From the NCBI RefSeq assembly GCF_014195545.1, contig NZ_JACIBX010000008.1, positions 62,001 to 126,000 on the forward strand: a stretch of 64,000 nucleotides of DNA, in the 5' to 3' direction. The notes beneath the pieces are model-generated. The model was not told where the DNA came from. It saw only the letters and a list, made by a program, of their open reading frames with translations, and ran no database searches. This document shows, piece after piece, positions 37,572 to 47,296 of the stretch. The number at the start of each line of letters is the position of its first letter. Position 1 is the stretch's first letter. The stretch is from Limimaricola variabilis (lineage in GTDB: Bacteria > Pseudomonadota > Alphaproteobacteria > Rhodobacterales > Rhodobacteraceae). A program made the translations under genes and the position numbers.

Positions 37572-38278
37572 GAGGCGGCCTCCGTCATCGGCGCGAAGTC
37601 GATTCGCTGCAGCGCGTCGCCGTTCCGGCGCAGCCAATCCCGCGCGGCGCGGTGATCGGGATAGAGCCGCTCGCAGACCGCCCAGAAGGCGGCGGAGTGG
37701 TTCATCTCGGCCAGATGCGCGACCTCGTGCGCGGCGACGTAGTCGCCGATCGCGGGGGGTGCCATCACCAGGCGCCAGGACAGCATGATGTCCCCCGTGG
37801 AACTGCACGAGCCCCAGCGCGAGCGGGTGTCGCGCAGGGAGAGCCTGCCCACCCGCCGGCCCAATGCGGCGGCGTGGCGATCCACCGCCTCGGCCAGCAC
37901 GTCACGCGCGCGAGCCTTGAGAAAGGCCATGGCGCGGGCCGGTGCGCGATCCGGGTCGCCGGGCAGCAGCAGCGCGCCGTCTTCGAGCCGTGGCGCCCGC
38001 ACCGGGCCGGGGCGCAGCGCGATCTCGCGGCCGAGATAGGGGATCGTGCCGCCGAGCTGGACGGGGCGCGGCGGCGCCACCCGGTCAAGATGCCCGCGCA
38101 CCCAATCCTCGCGCGCGCGCAGAAAGGCCAGCCCCTCGCGCTCGGGCGTGCGCCGGGGCAGGGTGAGCGTGACGCGCCCGTCGCGGTGCGACACGCGCAG
38201 CGTGATCCGCCGCGCCCGGTCCGACCGCCTGAGCGCCACCGTCAGGGGCGGGTCGCCCGGCAGCACATGTTCGCCCAT
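37568..38278 (-). CDS. YgjP-like M48 family metallopeptidase
   Basis: A 236-residue protein of the YgjP/DUF45 (M48-type zincin) group. The zinc site is AHEVAHLAEMNHS with two His and the catalytic Glu, and the group signature DTRSRWGSCSS lies just before it. The N-terminal beta-rich half resembles the family. Substrates are unknown; relatives act in nucleic-acid- or protein-linked stress processes. It is coupled to the GntR gene by a 4-base overlap. Confidence 0.9.
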   Translation of the reverse strand: MGEHVLPGDPPLTVALRRSDRARRITLRVSHRDGRVTLTLPRRTPEREGLAFLRAREDWVRGHLDRVAPPRPVQLGGTIPYLGREIALRPGPVRAPRLEDGALLLPGDPDRAPARAMAFLKARARDVLAEAVDRHAAALGRRVGRLSLRDTRSRWGSCSSTGDIMLSWRLVMAPPAIGDYVAAHEVAHLAEMNHSAAFWAVCERLYPDHRAARDWLRRNGDALQRIDFAPMTEAAS

Positions 38279-38426
38279 ATCGCCCGTGCCTCTCCCTGCC
38301 CAAAGGCTTTGACAGCCTGCCGTGCTTATGGCAGGGGAGCGCGATCCGCCGCAAGGCCGAGGCGCTTTTCGCGCCCGGGCCAGCGCGTCCGCCGATCATC
38401 GCCGCACGGAACTGGAAGGACAGCCC

Positions 38427-38762
38427 ATGCCGAAGGAAGAATGGGGAACCAAGCGCATCTGCCCGACCACGGGCAAGCGCTTTTACGACCTGAACGCCAA
38501 CCCGATCGTCAGCCCCTATACGGGTCAGGTCGTGACGCTCGATACCGGCAAGAACCGCACCATGGTGGCGGATGCCGAGGATGGGCAGACCAAGAAGATG
38601 AAGAAGTCCTCGGAGGATGACGAGGAGCTGCTGCTCGACGACGACGACGAGGACGAGAGCGACGACGTCGATCTCGGCGATGACGTGCTCGACGACGACG
38701 ACGACAGCGACGACGTCTCGCTCGACGAACTGGCCGACGTGCCCGCCGAGGACGACGAGTAA
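38427..38762 (+). CDS. TIGR02300 (FYDLN acid) family protein
   Basis: A 111-residue protein with the TIGR02300 hallmark EWGTKRICPTTGKRFYDLNANP, seen as GTKRICPTTGKRFYDLN at the N-terminus, and then a long acidic tail (residues ~63-111) of almost only Asp and Glu. The Cys and the flanking motif suggest a half zinc ribbon; the acidic tail may bind basic partners. The function is unknown. GGAAGGA precedes ATG 38427. It lies directly upstream of tRNA-Ala, an arrangement that I believe recurs in alphaproteobacteria. Confidence 0.92.
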   Translation: MPKEEWGTKRICPTTGKRFYDLNANPIVSPYTGQVVTLDTGKNRTMVADAEDGQTKKMKKSSEDDEELLLDDDDEDESDDVDLGDDVLDDDDDSDDVSLDELADVPAEDDE

Positions 38763-38874
38763 AAGTTTTTCGGCCCGGGCGCGTGTTTTCCGCTTGCACC
38801 CGCCCGGCCCCACCCTTAGAGAGCGGCACACGGGCAGCGACGCTGACCGACACGGTGGAAACGCCGGACATGAT

Positions 38875-38950
<76 letters not shown>

Positions 38951-39017
38951 TCACTCTCACATGAGAATCGAACGATAGAATCGCCGCGGTGAACCGTGGC
39001 CGTTTCGATCGAAACCA

Positions 39018-39051
39018 GCCCGCCCGCGATGCCTCGCGTCGGCGGCTTTTT
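39018..39051 (+). terminator. rho-independent terminator after tRNA-Ala
   Basis: A GC stem (CGCGA/TCGCG flanking loop TGCC, extended by CCGCC/GGCGG with a small bulge) is followed by TTTTT at 39047-39051, 68 nt after the tRNA. The remaining ~190 bases up to the CAP gene hold its upstream region; I see no gene in them. Confidence 0.8.
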
Positions 39052-39239
39052 GCGTGCGTGCTTGTTCGAAATGCGGTCAGCCTTTCGCGACCGCAGCATC
39101 GGCGGAACCCGGCCAGACCTTTGGACAAGGCGCGGCACCAAGGCGCCTGATCCGGCGCGAACCGGCGGCGGCCATTCGACTCCCCGAATGGAGCGATTAG
39201 ATCGGCGTCACGTTAACCTAACTAGGATGATCGGATCAC

Positions 39240-40289
39240 ATGTCCATCGCGAACGACCTCGAGCGCCAGATGCTCGACCTCATCAACGAGGAACGCGCCG
39301 CGCGCGGTCTGAATCCCCTGAAGCTCGAACTGAACCTGAACCAGTCGAGCGAGGATCACAGCAGCTGGATGCTGCAAACCGGCACCTTCTCCCATACCGG
39401 TGTCGGTGGCTCGTCCTCCCGTGACCGGATGGCCGACGCCGATTTCGATTTTTCCGGCCGTTGGACCTCGGCTGAGAACATCGCCTGGCAGAGCCAGCGC
39501 GGTGCCCCGGGTCTGTCCGACGATGTCGTCGACCTGCACAACTCGCTGATGAACAGCCCGGGCCACCGGGCCAACATCCTCAACCCCAACCATGAAGTGA
39601 TCGGCATCGGCATCGAGGTCGGCAAGTTCCGCGGCTATGACAGCGTCATGGTCACCCAGAACTTCGCCAGCACCGATGGCACCGTCGATCTCGACCGCGG
39701 CGCGACCACGCCGGCCGCCCCGGCCCAGGTCGAAGAGACCCCGGTCCAGCAGCCGGTCGAGGACACCCCCGTCCAGAAGGCTCCGGTCGAGGAGGCTCCC
39801 GTCCAGAAGGCTCCCGTCCAGGAGACCCCGGAAGAGACCGCGCCCGTCACCAAGCCGGCCGTCGAGGACACCCCGGTCGTGGAAGCGCCCGTGGCCAAGC
39901 CGACCGTCGAAGAGACCCCCGACCAGGAGACCCCGGTCGCCAAGGCGCCGGTGATCGAGACGCCCGAAGTCGTCGAGACCACCGCCGTCGAGGAAGGCCG
40001 CAACTGGTCGCGCTTCTTCGACGACAACTTCAAGTGGAACGTGTCGATCAAGACGCGTCACAACGACCGTGTCGAGACCGTCGAGAAGTCCGGCGACTCT
40101 GTCGACGGTTTCAACTTCAAGACCAGCTGGGGCGAGCGCGCCAACGACTGGGACAACATGTTCGACACCTTCGACTGGGGCCGCAAGAGCCGCGACACGA
40201 AGACCGAAGTGGCGGTGTCGGATGACGATGCCGGGCAGGACACCTTCGCGTTCGCCTTTGCCGGCTTCGACGACTGGTTCCACGGCTAA
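39240..40289 (+). CDS. CAP (SCP/PR-1) domain protein, putative type I secretion substrate
   Basis: A 349-residue protein. Residues ~5-145 are a CAP domain with the cavity residues His (DHSSWM), Glu (SAENIAW) and His (NSPGHRANIL). Residues ~164-245 are a Pro/Val/Glu/Thr-rich repeat linker. Residues ~250-349 form a unique domain rich in aromatic and acidic residues. There is no N-terminal signal peptide. The C-terminus DTFAFAFAGFDDWFHG resembles the uncleaved end of type I secreted proteins, so export by an ABC secretion system is inferred. No transporter is adjacent. The function is unknown. Confidence 0.85.
   Translation: MSIANDLERQMLDLINEERAARGLNPLKLELNLNQSSEDHSSWMLQTGTFSHTGVGGSSSRDRMADADFDFSGRWTSAENIAWQSQRGAPGLSDDVVDLHNSLMNSPGHRANILNPNHEVIGIGIEVGKFRGYDSVMVTQNFASTDGTVDLDRGATTPAAPAQVEETPVQQPVEDTPVQKAPVEEAPVQKAPVQETPEETAPVTKPAVEDTPVVEAPVAKPTVEETPDQETPVAKAPVIETPEVVETTAVEEGRNWSRFFDDNFKWNVSIKTRHNDRVETVEKSGDSVDGFNFKTSWGERANDWDNMFDTFDWGRKSRDTKTEVAVSDDDAGQDTFAFAFAGFDDWFHG
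39729..39983 (+). repeat. degenerate repeats encoding a P/V/E/T-rich linker
   Basis: Short imperfect units encoding variants of ETPVQ, APVEE and APVQK recur through this stretch of the CAP gene. Codons vary between units, so it looks like an old, protein-level repeat rather than a recent DNA expansion. Confidence 0.7.
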
Positions 40290-40316
40290 GGCTGGCGAAC
40301 CACCGCTAGAAACGCA

Positions 40317-40353
40317 CATGGCCGCGCCCTCGGGCGCGGCCATGTCGCTTTTT
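40317..40353 (+). terminator. strong terminator after the CAP gene
   Basis: A perfect 12-bp stem (40317-40328 with 40333-40344, loop CTCG) is followed by TCGC and five T (40349-40353). It separates the CAP gene from the convergent lpd. Confidence 0.92.
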
Positions 40354-40368
40354 GGGGCAGGGGCCGGG

Positions 40369-41757
40369 TCAGGCGTGGATCGCGCCGTCGCCCAGCGCCA
40401 GAGCCGCCTCGCGCACGCCCTCCGAATAGGTCGGGTGGGCATGGCAGGTGCGGGCGAGATCCTCGGCCGCCGCGCCGAACTCCATCGCCACGCAGACCTC
40501 GTGGATCAGGTCGCCGGCCATCGGGCCGATGATGTGCGCGCCGAGGATGCGGTCGGTCTCCTTGTCGGCGAGGATCTTCACGAAGCCCTCGGCCGAGAAG
40601 TTGGCCTTGGCCCGCGCGTTGCCCATGAACGGGAACTTGCCGACCTTGTAGGCGCGGCCCTCTTCCTTGAGCTGCTCCTCGGTCTTGCCGACGGTCGCCA
40701 CCTCGGGATGGGTGTAGACCACGCCCGGGATAACCTCGTAGTTCACGTGGCCCTTCTGACCGGCGAGGATCTCGGCGATCGCCACGCCCTCGTCCTCGGC
40801 CTTGTGCGCGAGCATCAGGCCCGGCACCGCGTCACCGATCGCGTAGACGCCGTCGACGCTGGTCTTGAAGTGATCGTCGATCTTGATCTGGCCGCGATCG
40901 GTCATCTCGACGCCGAGCTCCTTCAGACCCAGCCCCTCGACATAGGGCTTCCGACCAGTCGCCACGAGCACGCAATCTGCCTCGAGGCTCTGCTCGCTGT
41001 CATCCTTGCGGCTCTTCCAGGTGACGGTGGCCTTGTCGCCCTTGACCGTAACGCCCTGCACCGCCGAGCCGAGCACGAATTTCAGGCCCTGCTTGGTCAG
41101 GATCTTCTGGAAGTTGCGGGCGATCTCGGCGTCCATGCCGGGGGTGATCGCGTCGAGATACTCGACCACGGTGACCTCGGTGCCGAGGCGGCGATAGACC
41201 GAGCCCAGCTCGAGCCCGATGACGCCGGCACCGATCACCACCATCTTCTCGGGAATGCGGCCCAGCTCCAGCGCGCCGGTGGAATCGACGACGATTTCGT
41301 TGTCGATCTCCACATTGGGGATCGAGGAGGGGACGGAGCCGGACGCGATCACGATGTGCTTGGCCTCGTGGACCTCGTCGCCGACCTTGACCTTGCCCTT
41401 CTCGGGGATCGAGCCCCAGCCCTTGAGCCAGTCGATCTTGTTCTTCTTGAACAGGAACTCGATGCCGCCGGTGTTCTGGCCGACGCTGTCGCGCTTGTAG
41501 GCGAGCATCTGGTCCCAATCGACCGTCGGCGTTTCGGCCTTCAAGCCCATCTTGGCGAAGTTGTGCTCGGCCTCGTGCAGCGCGTGGGTGGCGTGCAGCA
41601 GCGCCTTGGAGGGGATGCAGCCCACGTTGAGGCAGGTGCCGCCCAGCGTCTCGCGCCCTTCGACCACCGCGGTCTTGAGGCCGAGCTGGGCCGCCTTGAT
41701 GGCGCAGACATAGCCGCCGGGGCCGGCGCCGATAACGATGAGATCGTAGGATGCCAT
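40369..41757 (-). CDS. lpd: dihydrolipoyl dehydrogenase (E3)
   Basis: A 462-residue flavoenzyme that reoxidises the lipoyl group of SucB, making NADH. The FAD motif is [13 protein letters not shown]; the redox disulphide is Cys42/Cys47 in [13 protein letters not shown]; the NAD motif is [14 protein letters not shown]; the C-terminal active-site base is in [14 protein letters not shown]. It is the last gene of the sucAB region, placed after three small genes. It may also serve other 2-oxoacid dehydrogenases in the cell. Confidence 0.97.
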   Translation of the reverse strand: MASYDLIVIGAGPGGYVCAIKAAQLGLKTAVVEGRETLGGTCLNVGCIPSKALLHATHALHEAEHNFAKMGLKAETPTVDWDQMLAYKRDSVGQNTGGIEFLFKKNKIDWLKGWGSIPEKGKVKVGDEVHEAKHIVIASGSVPSSIPNVEIDNEIVVDSTGALELGRIPEKMVVIGAGVIGLELGSVYRRLGTEVTVVEYLDAITPGMDAEIARNFQKILTKQGLKFVLGSAVQGVTVKGDKATVTWKSRKDDSEQSLEADCVLVATGRKPYVEGLGLKELGVEMTDRGQIKIDDHFKTSVDGVYAIGDAVPGLMLAHKAEDEGVAIAEILAGQKGHVNYEVIPGVVYTHPEVATVGKTEEQLKEEGRAYKVGKFPFMGNARAKANFSAEGFVKILADKETDRILGAHIIGPMAGDLIHEVCVAMEFGAAAEDLARTCHAHPTYSEGVREAALALGDGAIHA

Positions 41758-41776
41758 GGAAAACTCCTGTGGGGTG

Positions 41777-42190
41777 TCAGACGAGGGCGAGGCCGATCAT
41801 GGCGATGGTGGCGAGAAAGCCCACCAGCCAGATCAGCGATCGCCAGGGCCGGAGCCCGAAATAATAGGCCGGCACGTAGAGGATGCGCGCCGCGAGATAG
41901 GTCCAGGCGAACACCGCCGAAAGACCGGTGGTCTTGTCGCCGAGGATCAGCACGACGACGGCGAGGGTGAAGAGGATCAGCCCCTCGAAATGGTTGTTCA
42001 GCGCCCGGTAGAGCCGCCCGGTGCGGGGGCTGGCCAGCGATTCCAGCGTCCCGCCGAGCCGCTGCGGATCGCGCGGAGAGAGGGTCTTCGCGAAACCCAG
42101 CTCGCGATTGGCGCGCACCGACAGCCAGGCGTATTGCAGCGCCTGCAAGAGCCCCGCCAGAGCCAGGACCTGCAATTCGGGGGCCGTCAT
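41777..42190 (-). CDS. MAPEG family membrane protein (copy 1)
   Basis: A 137-residue protein with four predicted transmembrane helices. It has the MAPEG-type block [16 protein letters not shown] (Arg-x-x-Asn-x-x-Glu), which in the eicosanoid/glutathione family lies in helix 2 and binds glutathione. The C-terminus is hydrophobic ([22 protein letters not shown] in parts). The activity of bacterial members is largely unknown. The start at 42190 gives the standard MTAPELQ N-terminus. It lies 16 nt after a second MAPEG gene and 19 nt before lpd. Confidence 0.85.
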   Translation of the reverse strand: MTAPELQVLALAGLLQALQYAWLSVRANRELGFAKTLSPRDPQRLGGTLESLASPRTGRLYRALNNHFEGLILFTLAVVVLILGDKTTGLSAVFAWTYLAARILYVPAYYFGLRPWRSLIWLVGFLATIAMIGLALV

Positions 42191-42206
42191 CGCGGCCCTC
42201 GGGGAT

Positions 42207-42593
42207 CTAGAGCGCTGCGATGTAGAGATAGAGCGTCGCGATGAAGCCCAGGCCCCAGACCGCAGTGCGCGCCCAGGGGATGCCGGCGGGGTAGAGCAGG
42301 GCATAGGCCAACCGCGCGATCAGGAAGACCTGCGCCGCCAGAAGCGTGCCGCCGCCGAAGCCCTCGCGCGCCGCGAGGATCAGTACTGCAGGGGCGAAGA
42401 GCGCCATCGCCGTGACCGAATTGGCCACGCAGCGTTCCATCCGGCCGGCGGTGCCGGTCAGCCGGGGCATGTCGTCGCGCGGCCGCGCCAGCATCGGCAG
42501 GCCGACCTGCGAAATGGCGAAGAGCACTTGGATGACGATCAATATGATCACCAAGAGCCCGTAGAGCGCCAGAATATCCAGTTCGTGTGACAT
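42207..42593 (-). CDS. MAPEG family membrane protein (copy 2)
   Basis: A 128-residue MAPEG-like protein. The conserved helix-2 region reads AGRMERCVANSVTAMALFAP, with Arg and Asn kept but the Glu position changed compared with copy 1. Four hydrophobic helices are apparent. ATG 42593 is chosen because GGGAGGGG lies upstream. It is tandem with copy 1, although the two proteins are clearly diverged, so this is an old pair rather than a recent duplication. Confidence 0.82.
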   Translation of the reverse strand: MSHELDILALYGLLVIILIVIQVLFAISQVGLPMLARPRDDMPRLTGTAGRMERCVANSVTAMALFAPAVLILAAREGFGGGTLLAAQVFLIARLAYALLYPAGIPWARTAVWGLGFIATLYLYIAAL

Positions 42594-42676
42594 GAGACCC
42601 CTCCCGCAACCGGTATGCACGCGGCGAGTGTAGCACGATCACGCGCGGCCGGTGGTCGGAGGGGGAGGGGCTCATT

Positions 42677-42919
42677 TCAGGCAGTCTCGAGAAAGGTGCA
42701 GGTCATGGCGCCGCCAAAGCCCTGCTCCTTGGCGATCCAGGCCTCGGCGCGCTTGCGGTCGTTGACCTTGAACAGCACCAGCACGGTAGAGCCGTGATCG
42801 GCGTCGCGCCAGATCTGAAGCTGGCTGAGACCGGCCTGCATCCGCTCCTCGTAATCACCGTCGAAGGCGGTCTTCCAGGAGGCGTAGTCGGGGGTGTCGA
42901 TCTGGCAGAGCATCTGCAT
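42677..42919 (-). CDS. small conserved hypothetical protein, alpha/beta-barrel-like
   Basis: An 80-residue protein. The pattern VxIDTPDYASWKTAFDGD (seen as LCQIDTPDYASWKTAF), LQIWRDADHGSTVLVLFKVND and AWIAKEQG resembles small ferredoxin-like dimeric alpha/beta-barrel proteins, in which a ligand is held between the helices and sheet. I cannot name the family with certainty. It lies 57 nt after sucB and begins with AAAGG upstream; its place in the sucAB-lpd operon may matter. Confidence 0.6.
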   Translation of the reverse strand: MQMLCQIDTPDYASWKTAFDGDYEERMQAGLSQLQIWRDADHGSTVLVLFKVNDRKRAEAWIAKEQGFGGAMTCTFLETA

Positions 42920-42976
42920 GGCGCGGACCTTTGTTGCAAAGCGGGGCCAGGCTCAACGCCCGGCCCCCTCACATGT

Positions 42977-44221
42977 TCACAGATCCATCAGCAGCCGGCG
43001 CGGATCCTCGAGCGCTTCCTTGACGCGCACGAGGAAGGTCACGGCGCCCTTGCCGTCGACGATGCGGTGATCGTAGCTCAGCGCGAGGTACATCATCGGC
43101 CGGATCTCCACCTTGCCGTTGATCGCCATCGGGCGGTCCTGGATCTTGTGCATGCCGAGGATGCCCGACTGCGGGGGGTTGAGGATCGGCGAGGACATCA
43201 GCGAGCCGTAGACGCCACCGTTCGAGATGGTGAAGGAGCCGCCCTGCATGTCGGCCATCGACAGCTTGCCGTCGCGCGCCTTCACACCCAGCTCGGAGAT
43301 GGTCTTCTCGATCTCGGCAAAGCCCATCTGGTCGGCGTTGCGCACCACCGGCACCACGAGGCCGGTGGGGGTGCCCACCGCGATGCCCATGTGGACGTAG
43401 TTCTTGTAGACCACGTGATCGCCGTCGATCTCGGCGTTGACGTCCGGCACTTCCTTGAGGGCGTGCACGCAGGCCTTGGTGAAGAAGGACATGAAGCCGA
43501 GCTTCACGCCGTGCTTCTTCTCGAACAGGCCCTTATACTCGTTGCGTAGTTCCATGACCGCGGTCATGTCCACCTCGTTGTAGGTGGTCAGCATCGCGGC
43601 GGTGTTCTGCGCCTCCTTGAGGCGACGGGCGATGGTCTGGCGCAGGCGGGTCATCTTGACCCGCTCCTCGCGGTCGGCGTCGTCCGACGAGACCGGGCCG
43701 CGCGCGGCGGGCTTGGAGGTCTCGGCCGCCTTCGGGGCGTTGAGCGCCTTGAGCACGTCTTCCTTCATGACCCGGCCATCCTTGCCGGAGCCCTTCACGT
43801 CGCCGGGCTTGAGGTCGTTCTCGGCCATCAGCTTCTTGGCCGAGGGCGCATCCTCGGTGTCGCCCTTGGCATCGCCCTTCTCGGCCGGCTCGCCGGCGGG
43901 CTCGCCGGAGACGTTGCTCGCGGCCTGCTGCTCCTTGGGGCCGTCCTCGGCCGGGGCTTCGGGCGCGGATTTGGCGGGCGCGTCGCCCTCGCTCACCTGG
44001 GCCAGCAGCGCGTCGACGCCGACGGTGTCGCCCTCGTTGGCGACGATCTCGGACAGGGTGCCGGCGACCGGCGAGGGAACCTCGACGGTCACCTTGTCGG
44101 TTTCGAGCTCGCACAGCATCTCGTCCACCGCCACGGCGTCGCCCGGCTTCTTGAACCAGGTGGCGACGGTCGCTTCGGTGACGCTCTCGCCCAGGGTGGG
44201 GACGCGGACTTCGGTGCTCAT
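42977..44221 (-). CDS. sucB: dihydrolipoyllysine succinyltransferase (E2 of 2-oxoglutarate dehydrogenase)
   Basis: A 414-residue E2 core. It has one lipoyl domain (residues ~2-77) with the modified Lys43 in [10 protein letters not shown], a linker rich in Ala/Pro/Glu, an E1/E3-binding domain ([20 protein letters not shown], residues ~125-160) and a catalytic domain ending in [13 protein letters not shown] with the active His and Asp. It accepts the succinyl group from SucA and passes it to CoA. It starts 2 nt after sucA, with AAGGA inside the sucA end. Confidence 0.97.
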   Translation of the reverse strand: MSTEVRVPTLGESVTEATVATWFKKPGDAVAVDEMLCELETDKVTVEVPSPVAGTLSEIVANEGDTVGVDALLAQVSEGDAPAKSAPEAPAEDGPKEQQAASNVSGEPAGEPAEKGDAKGDTEDAPSAKKLMAENDLKPGDVKGSGKDGRVMKEDVLKALNAPKAAETSKPAARGPVSSDDADREERVKMTRLRQTIARRLKEAQNTAAMLTTYNEVDMTAVMELRNEYKGLFEKKHGVKLGFMSFFTKACVHALKEVPDVNAEIDGDHVVYKNYVHMGIAVGTPTGLVVPVVRNADQMGFAEIEKTISELGVKARDGKLSMADMQGGSFTISNGGVYGSLMSSPILNPPQSGILGMHKIQDRPMAINGKVEIRPMMYLALSYDHRIVDGKGAVTFLVRVKEALEDPRRLLMDL

Positions 44222-44223
44222 TC

Positions 44224-47187
44224 TCAGTTTCCTTCGATGCTCAGCGCTTCGTTCACCAGCGCTTCCTGTTGGGCCTTGTGCTGGCTGGCGAGGCCGGTCG
44301 CGGGCGAGGCGCTCGCGTGGCGGCCGACGTAACGGGGGCGCTTATGCGCGGCGTCGATCCGGCTCAGCACCCATTCGATGTTGGGCTCGATGAAGCTCCA
44401 GGCCCCCTGGTTCTTGGGCTCTTCCTGGCACCAGATCATCTCGGCGCCCTTGAAGCGCTCCAGCTCCTTGACCAGCGACAGCGCCGGGAAGGGATAGAAC
44501 TGCTCGATCCGCATCAGGTAGACGTCGTCGAGCCCGCGCGCGTCGCGCTCCTCGAGCAGGTCGTAATAGACCTTGCCCGAGCACATCACCACGCGCTTGA
44601 TCTCGGAGTCGGGCTTGAGCTGCGTGTCCGAATGACCCTTCTCGGCGTCGTCCCACAGCACCCGGTGGAAGGACGAGCCGGTGACGAAGTCCTCGGCGTC
44701 CGAGACCGCCATCTTGTGACGCAGCAGCGATTTCGGCGTCATCAGCACCAGCGGCTTGCGGAAGGTGCGGTGCAGCTGCCGGCGCAGGATGTGGAAGTAG
44801 TTCGCCGGGGTCGAGCAGTTCGCCACGATCCAGTTGTCGCCGCCGCACATCTGCAGGAAGCGCTCGAGCCGTGCCGAGGAGTGCTCGGGGCCCTGGCCCT
44901 CATAGCCATGCGGCAGCAGCATCACGAGGCCCGACATGCGCAGCCACTTCGACTCGCCCGAGGAGATGAACTGGTCGAACATGATCTGCGCGCCGTTGGC
45001 GAAGTCGCCGAACTGCGCCTCCCACATCACCAGCGCGTTGGGCTCGGCGAGCGAGTAGCCGTATTCGAAGCCCAGCACCGCGTATTCCGAGAGCATCGAG
45101 TCGATGACCTCGTAGCGGGCCTGACCCTCGCGGATGTTGTTGAGCGGGTAGTAGCGCTCCTCGTTCTCCTGGTTGATGAAGGCCGAGTGGCGCTGGCTGA
45201 AGGTGCCGCGCGTGCTATCCTGGCCCGAGAGCCGGACCGGGTAGCCTTCGGTCAGCAGCGAGCCGAAGGCCAGTGCCTCGGCGGTGGCCCAGTCGAAGCC
45301 CTTGCCGCTCTCGAACATCTGGCCCTTCGCCTCGAGCAGGCGCGAGACGGTGCGGTGCAGCGGGAAACCCTCGGGCGCGCGGGTGAGGGCGCGACCGATC
45401 TCGGTCATGGTCTTCTCGTCGATCGCGGTCTGGCCGCGCTGGTAGCTCTCGTGGTCGCGCCGGTCGAGATGGCTCCAGCGCCCGTCGAGCCAGTCGGCCT
45501 TGTTCGGGCGGTAGGACTTGCCGGCCTCGAACTCCTCACCCAGCAGCGCCTGGAACTGCGCCTTCATGTCCTCGATCTCGCCCTCGGGGATCAGCCCGTC
45601 CTTGACGAGCCGCTCGGTGTAGAGCGTGAGCGTGGTCTTCTGGCTCTTGATCTTCTTGTACATCACCGGGTTGGTGAACATGGGCTCGTCGCCCTCGTTG
45701 TGACCGAACCGGCGGTAGCAGAAGATGTCGATGACGACGTCCTTGTGGAACTTCTGCCGGAACTCGGTCGCCACCTTGGCGGCGTGCACCACCGCCTCCG
45801 GGTCGTCGCCGTTGACGTGGAAGATCGGCGCCTCGACCATCAGCGCGATGTCGGTCGGGTAGGGCGAGGAGCGCGAGAAGTGCGGCGCGGTGGTGAAGCC
45901 GATCTGGTTGTTCACCACGATGTGGATCGTGCCGCCGGTGCGGTGGCCGACGAGGCCCGACAGGCCGAAGCCCTCGGCCACGACGCCCTGGCCCGCGAAG
46001 GCCGCGTCGCCATGCAGCAGCACCGGGATCACCTGGGTGCGGTCCTGGTCGCCGAGCTGGCTCTGCTTGGCGCGCGCCTTGCCGAGCACGACCGGGTTCA
46101 CCGCCTCGAGGTGGCTGGGGTTGGCGGTCAGCGACAGGTGGACCTTGTTGCCGTCGAACTCGCGGTCCGAAGAAGCGCCGAGGTGGTATTTCACGTCGCC
46201 GGAGCCGTCCACTTCCTCGGGCTTGAAGCTGCCGCCCTGGAATTCGTGGAAGATCGCCCGGTAGGGCTTCTGCATGACGTTGGCGAGCACCGAGAGGCGG
46301 CCGCGATGCGGCATGCCGATCACGATGTCCTTCACGCCGAGCTGGCCGCCGCGCTTGATGATCTGCTCCATCGCCGGGATCAGCGCCTCGCCGCCGTCGA
46401 GGCCGAAGCGCTTGGTGCCCATGTACTTGACGTGCAGGAACTTCTCGAAGCCCTCGGCCTCGACCAGCTTGTTGAGGATCGCCTTGCGGCCTTCCTTGGT
46501 GAACTGGATCTCCTTGCCGTAGCCCTCGATCCGCTCCTTGAGCCAGGCCGATTGCTCGGGGTCGGAGATGTGCATGTATTGCAGCGCGAAGGTGCCGCAA
46601 TAGGTCCGCTTCACCAGCGCCAGGATCTCGTTCATCGTCGCGATCTCGAGGCCGAGCACGTTGTCGATGAAGATCGGCCGGTCCATGTCGGACTTGGTGA
46701 AGCCGTAATTCGCCGGATCCAGCTCGGGATGCGGCGTCTGCTCGCGCAAGCCCAGCGGATCGAGATCGGCGGCGAGATGGCCGCGGATCCGGTAGGCGCG
46801 GATGATCATCAGCGCGCGGATGCTGTCGAGCACCGCGGCGCGCAGCTGCTCTTCAGAGAGCCCGACGCCCTTCTCGGCGGCCTTGGCGGCGATCTTGTCG
46901 CGGGCACCCTTGGCCTCGGCGGCGGCGGGCCACTGCCCGTCGAGCGCGGCGGTCAGGTCGTCATTCGGCTGCATCGGCCAGTCGCGGCGGGCCCAGGAGG
47001 GGCCGGCGGCCTCGGCGCGGGCGTCCGAGCCGCTGTCGCCCAGGCTGCGGAAGAACTCCTGCCAGGCCGCGTCGACGCTCGACGGGTTCTCGGCATAGCG
47101 CGCGTGCAGATGCTCGATGTAGTCGGCGTTCGCACCCTGCAGGAAGGAGGAGGCGTGGAACACGTCGTTGGGGCTTTGCTCGGTCAT
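44224..47187 (-). CDS. sucA: 2-oxoglutarate dehydrogenase E1
   Basis: A 987-residue thiamine-diphosphate enzyme that decarboxylates 2-oxoglutarate. The N-terminal tail has [18 protein letters not shown]. Later blocks are [28 protein letters not shown] for the cofactor, [10 protein letters not shown], and [13 protein letters not shown]. The C-terminal half holds [22 protein letters not shown] in parts such as [12 protein letters not shown]. The length is slightly above the E. coli protein (933). It lies third in the sucC-sucD-sucA-sucB order, 109 nt after sucD, with a hairpin in that gap. Confidence 0.97.
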   Translation of the reverse strand: MTEQSPNDVFHASSFLQGANADYIEHLHARYAENPSSVDAAWQEFFRSLGDSGSDARAEAAGPSWARRDWPMQPNDDLTAALDGQWPAAAEAKGARDKIAAKAAEKGVGLSEEQLRAAVLDSIRALMIIRAYRIRGHLAADLDPLGLREQTPHPELDPANYGFTKSDMDRPIFIDNVLGLEIATMNEILALVKRTYCGTFALQYMHISDPEQSAWLKERIEGYGKEIQFTKEGRKAILNKLVEAEGFEKFLHVKYMGTKRFGLDGGEALIPAMEQIIKRGGQLGVKDIVIGMPHRGRLSVLANVMQKPYRAIFHEFQGGSFKPEEVDGSGDVKYHLGASSDREFDGNKVHLSLTANPSHLEAVNPVVLGKARAKQSQLGDQDRTQVIPVLLHGDAAFAGQGVVAEGFGLSGLVGHRTGGTIHIVVNNQIGFTTAPHFSRSSPYPTDIALMVEAPIFHVNGDDPEAVVHAAKVATEFRQKFHKDVVIDIFCYRRFGHNEGDEPMFTNPVMYKKIKSQKTTLTLYTERLVKDGLIPEGEIEDMKAQFQALLGEEFEAGKSYRPNKADWLDGRWSHLDRRDHESYQRGQTAIDEKTMTEIGRALTRAPEGFPLHRTVSRLLEAKGQMFESGKGFDWATAEALAFGSLLTEGYPVRLSGQDSTRGTFSQRHSAFINQENEERYYPLNNIREGQARYEVIDSMLSEYAVLGFEYGYSLAEPNALVMWEAQFGDFANGAQIMFDQFISSGESKWLRMSGLVMLLPHGYEGQGPEHSSARLERFLQMCGGDNWIVANCSTPANYFHILRRQLHRTFRKPLVLMTPKSLLRHKMAVSDAEDFVTGSSFHRVLWDDAEKGHSDTQLKPDSEIKRVVMCSGKVYYDLLEERDARGLDDVYLMRIEQFYPFPALSLVKELERFKGAEMIWCQEEPKNQGAWSFIEPNIEWVLSRIDAAHKRPRYVGRHASASPATGLASQHKAQQEALVNEALSIEGN

Positions 47188-47265
47188 GGCAGGATCCTCG
47201 ATCCGCGGGGCAAGAACGGTGATGCGCCGGGCCCAGATAGGGCGCGCGGCGCGGATGTCAGGGGG

Positions 47266-47287
47266 GAAGGGGGCGTGCGCCCCCTTC
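47266..47287 (-). other. intercistronic hairpin between sucD and sucA
   Basis: GAAGGGGGCG (47266-47275) and CGCCCCCTTC (47278-47287) form a perfect stem 9 nt after the sucD stop. There is no T-run, so it is more likely an mRNA stabiliser or processing element than a full terminator. It could set different SucCD and SucAB levels. Confidence 0.5.
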
Positions 47288-47296
47288 TGATAGGTG

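Noticed and set aside
39729-39983. Possible tandem DNA repeat or CRISPR-like array
   Set aside because: Units are short, irregular and in frame with the CAP gene, with no constant repeat and unique spacer pattern. They encode a Pro-rich linker.
41777-42593. Recent tandem duplication of the MAPEG genes
   Set aside because: The two proteins differ too much in sequence, including the helix-2 Glu, for a recent copy event.
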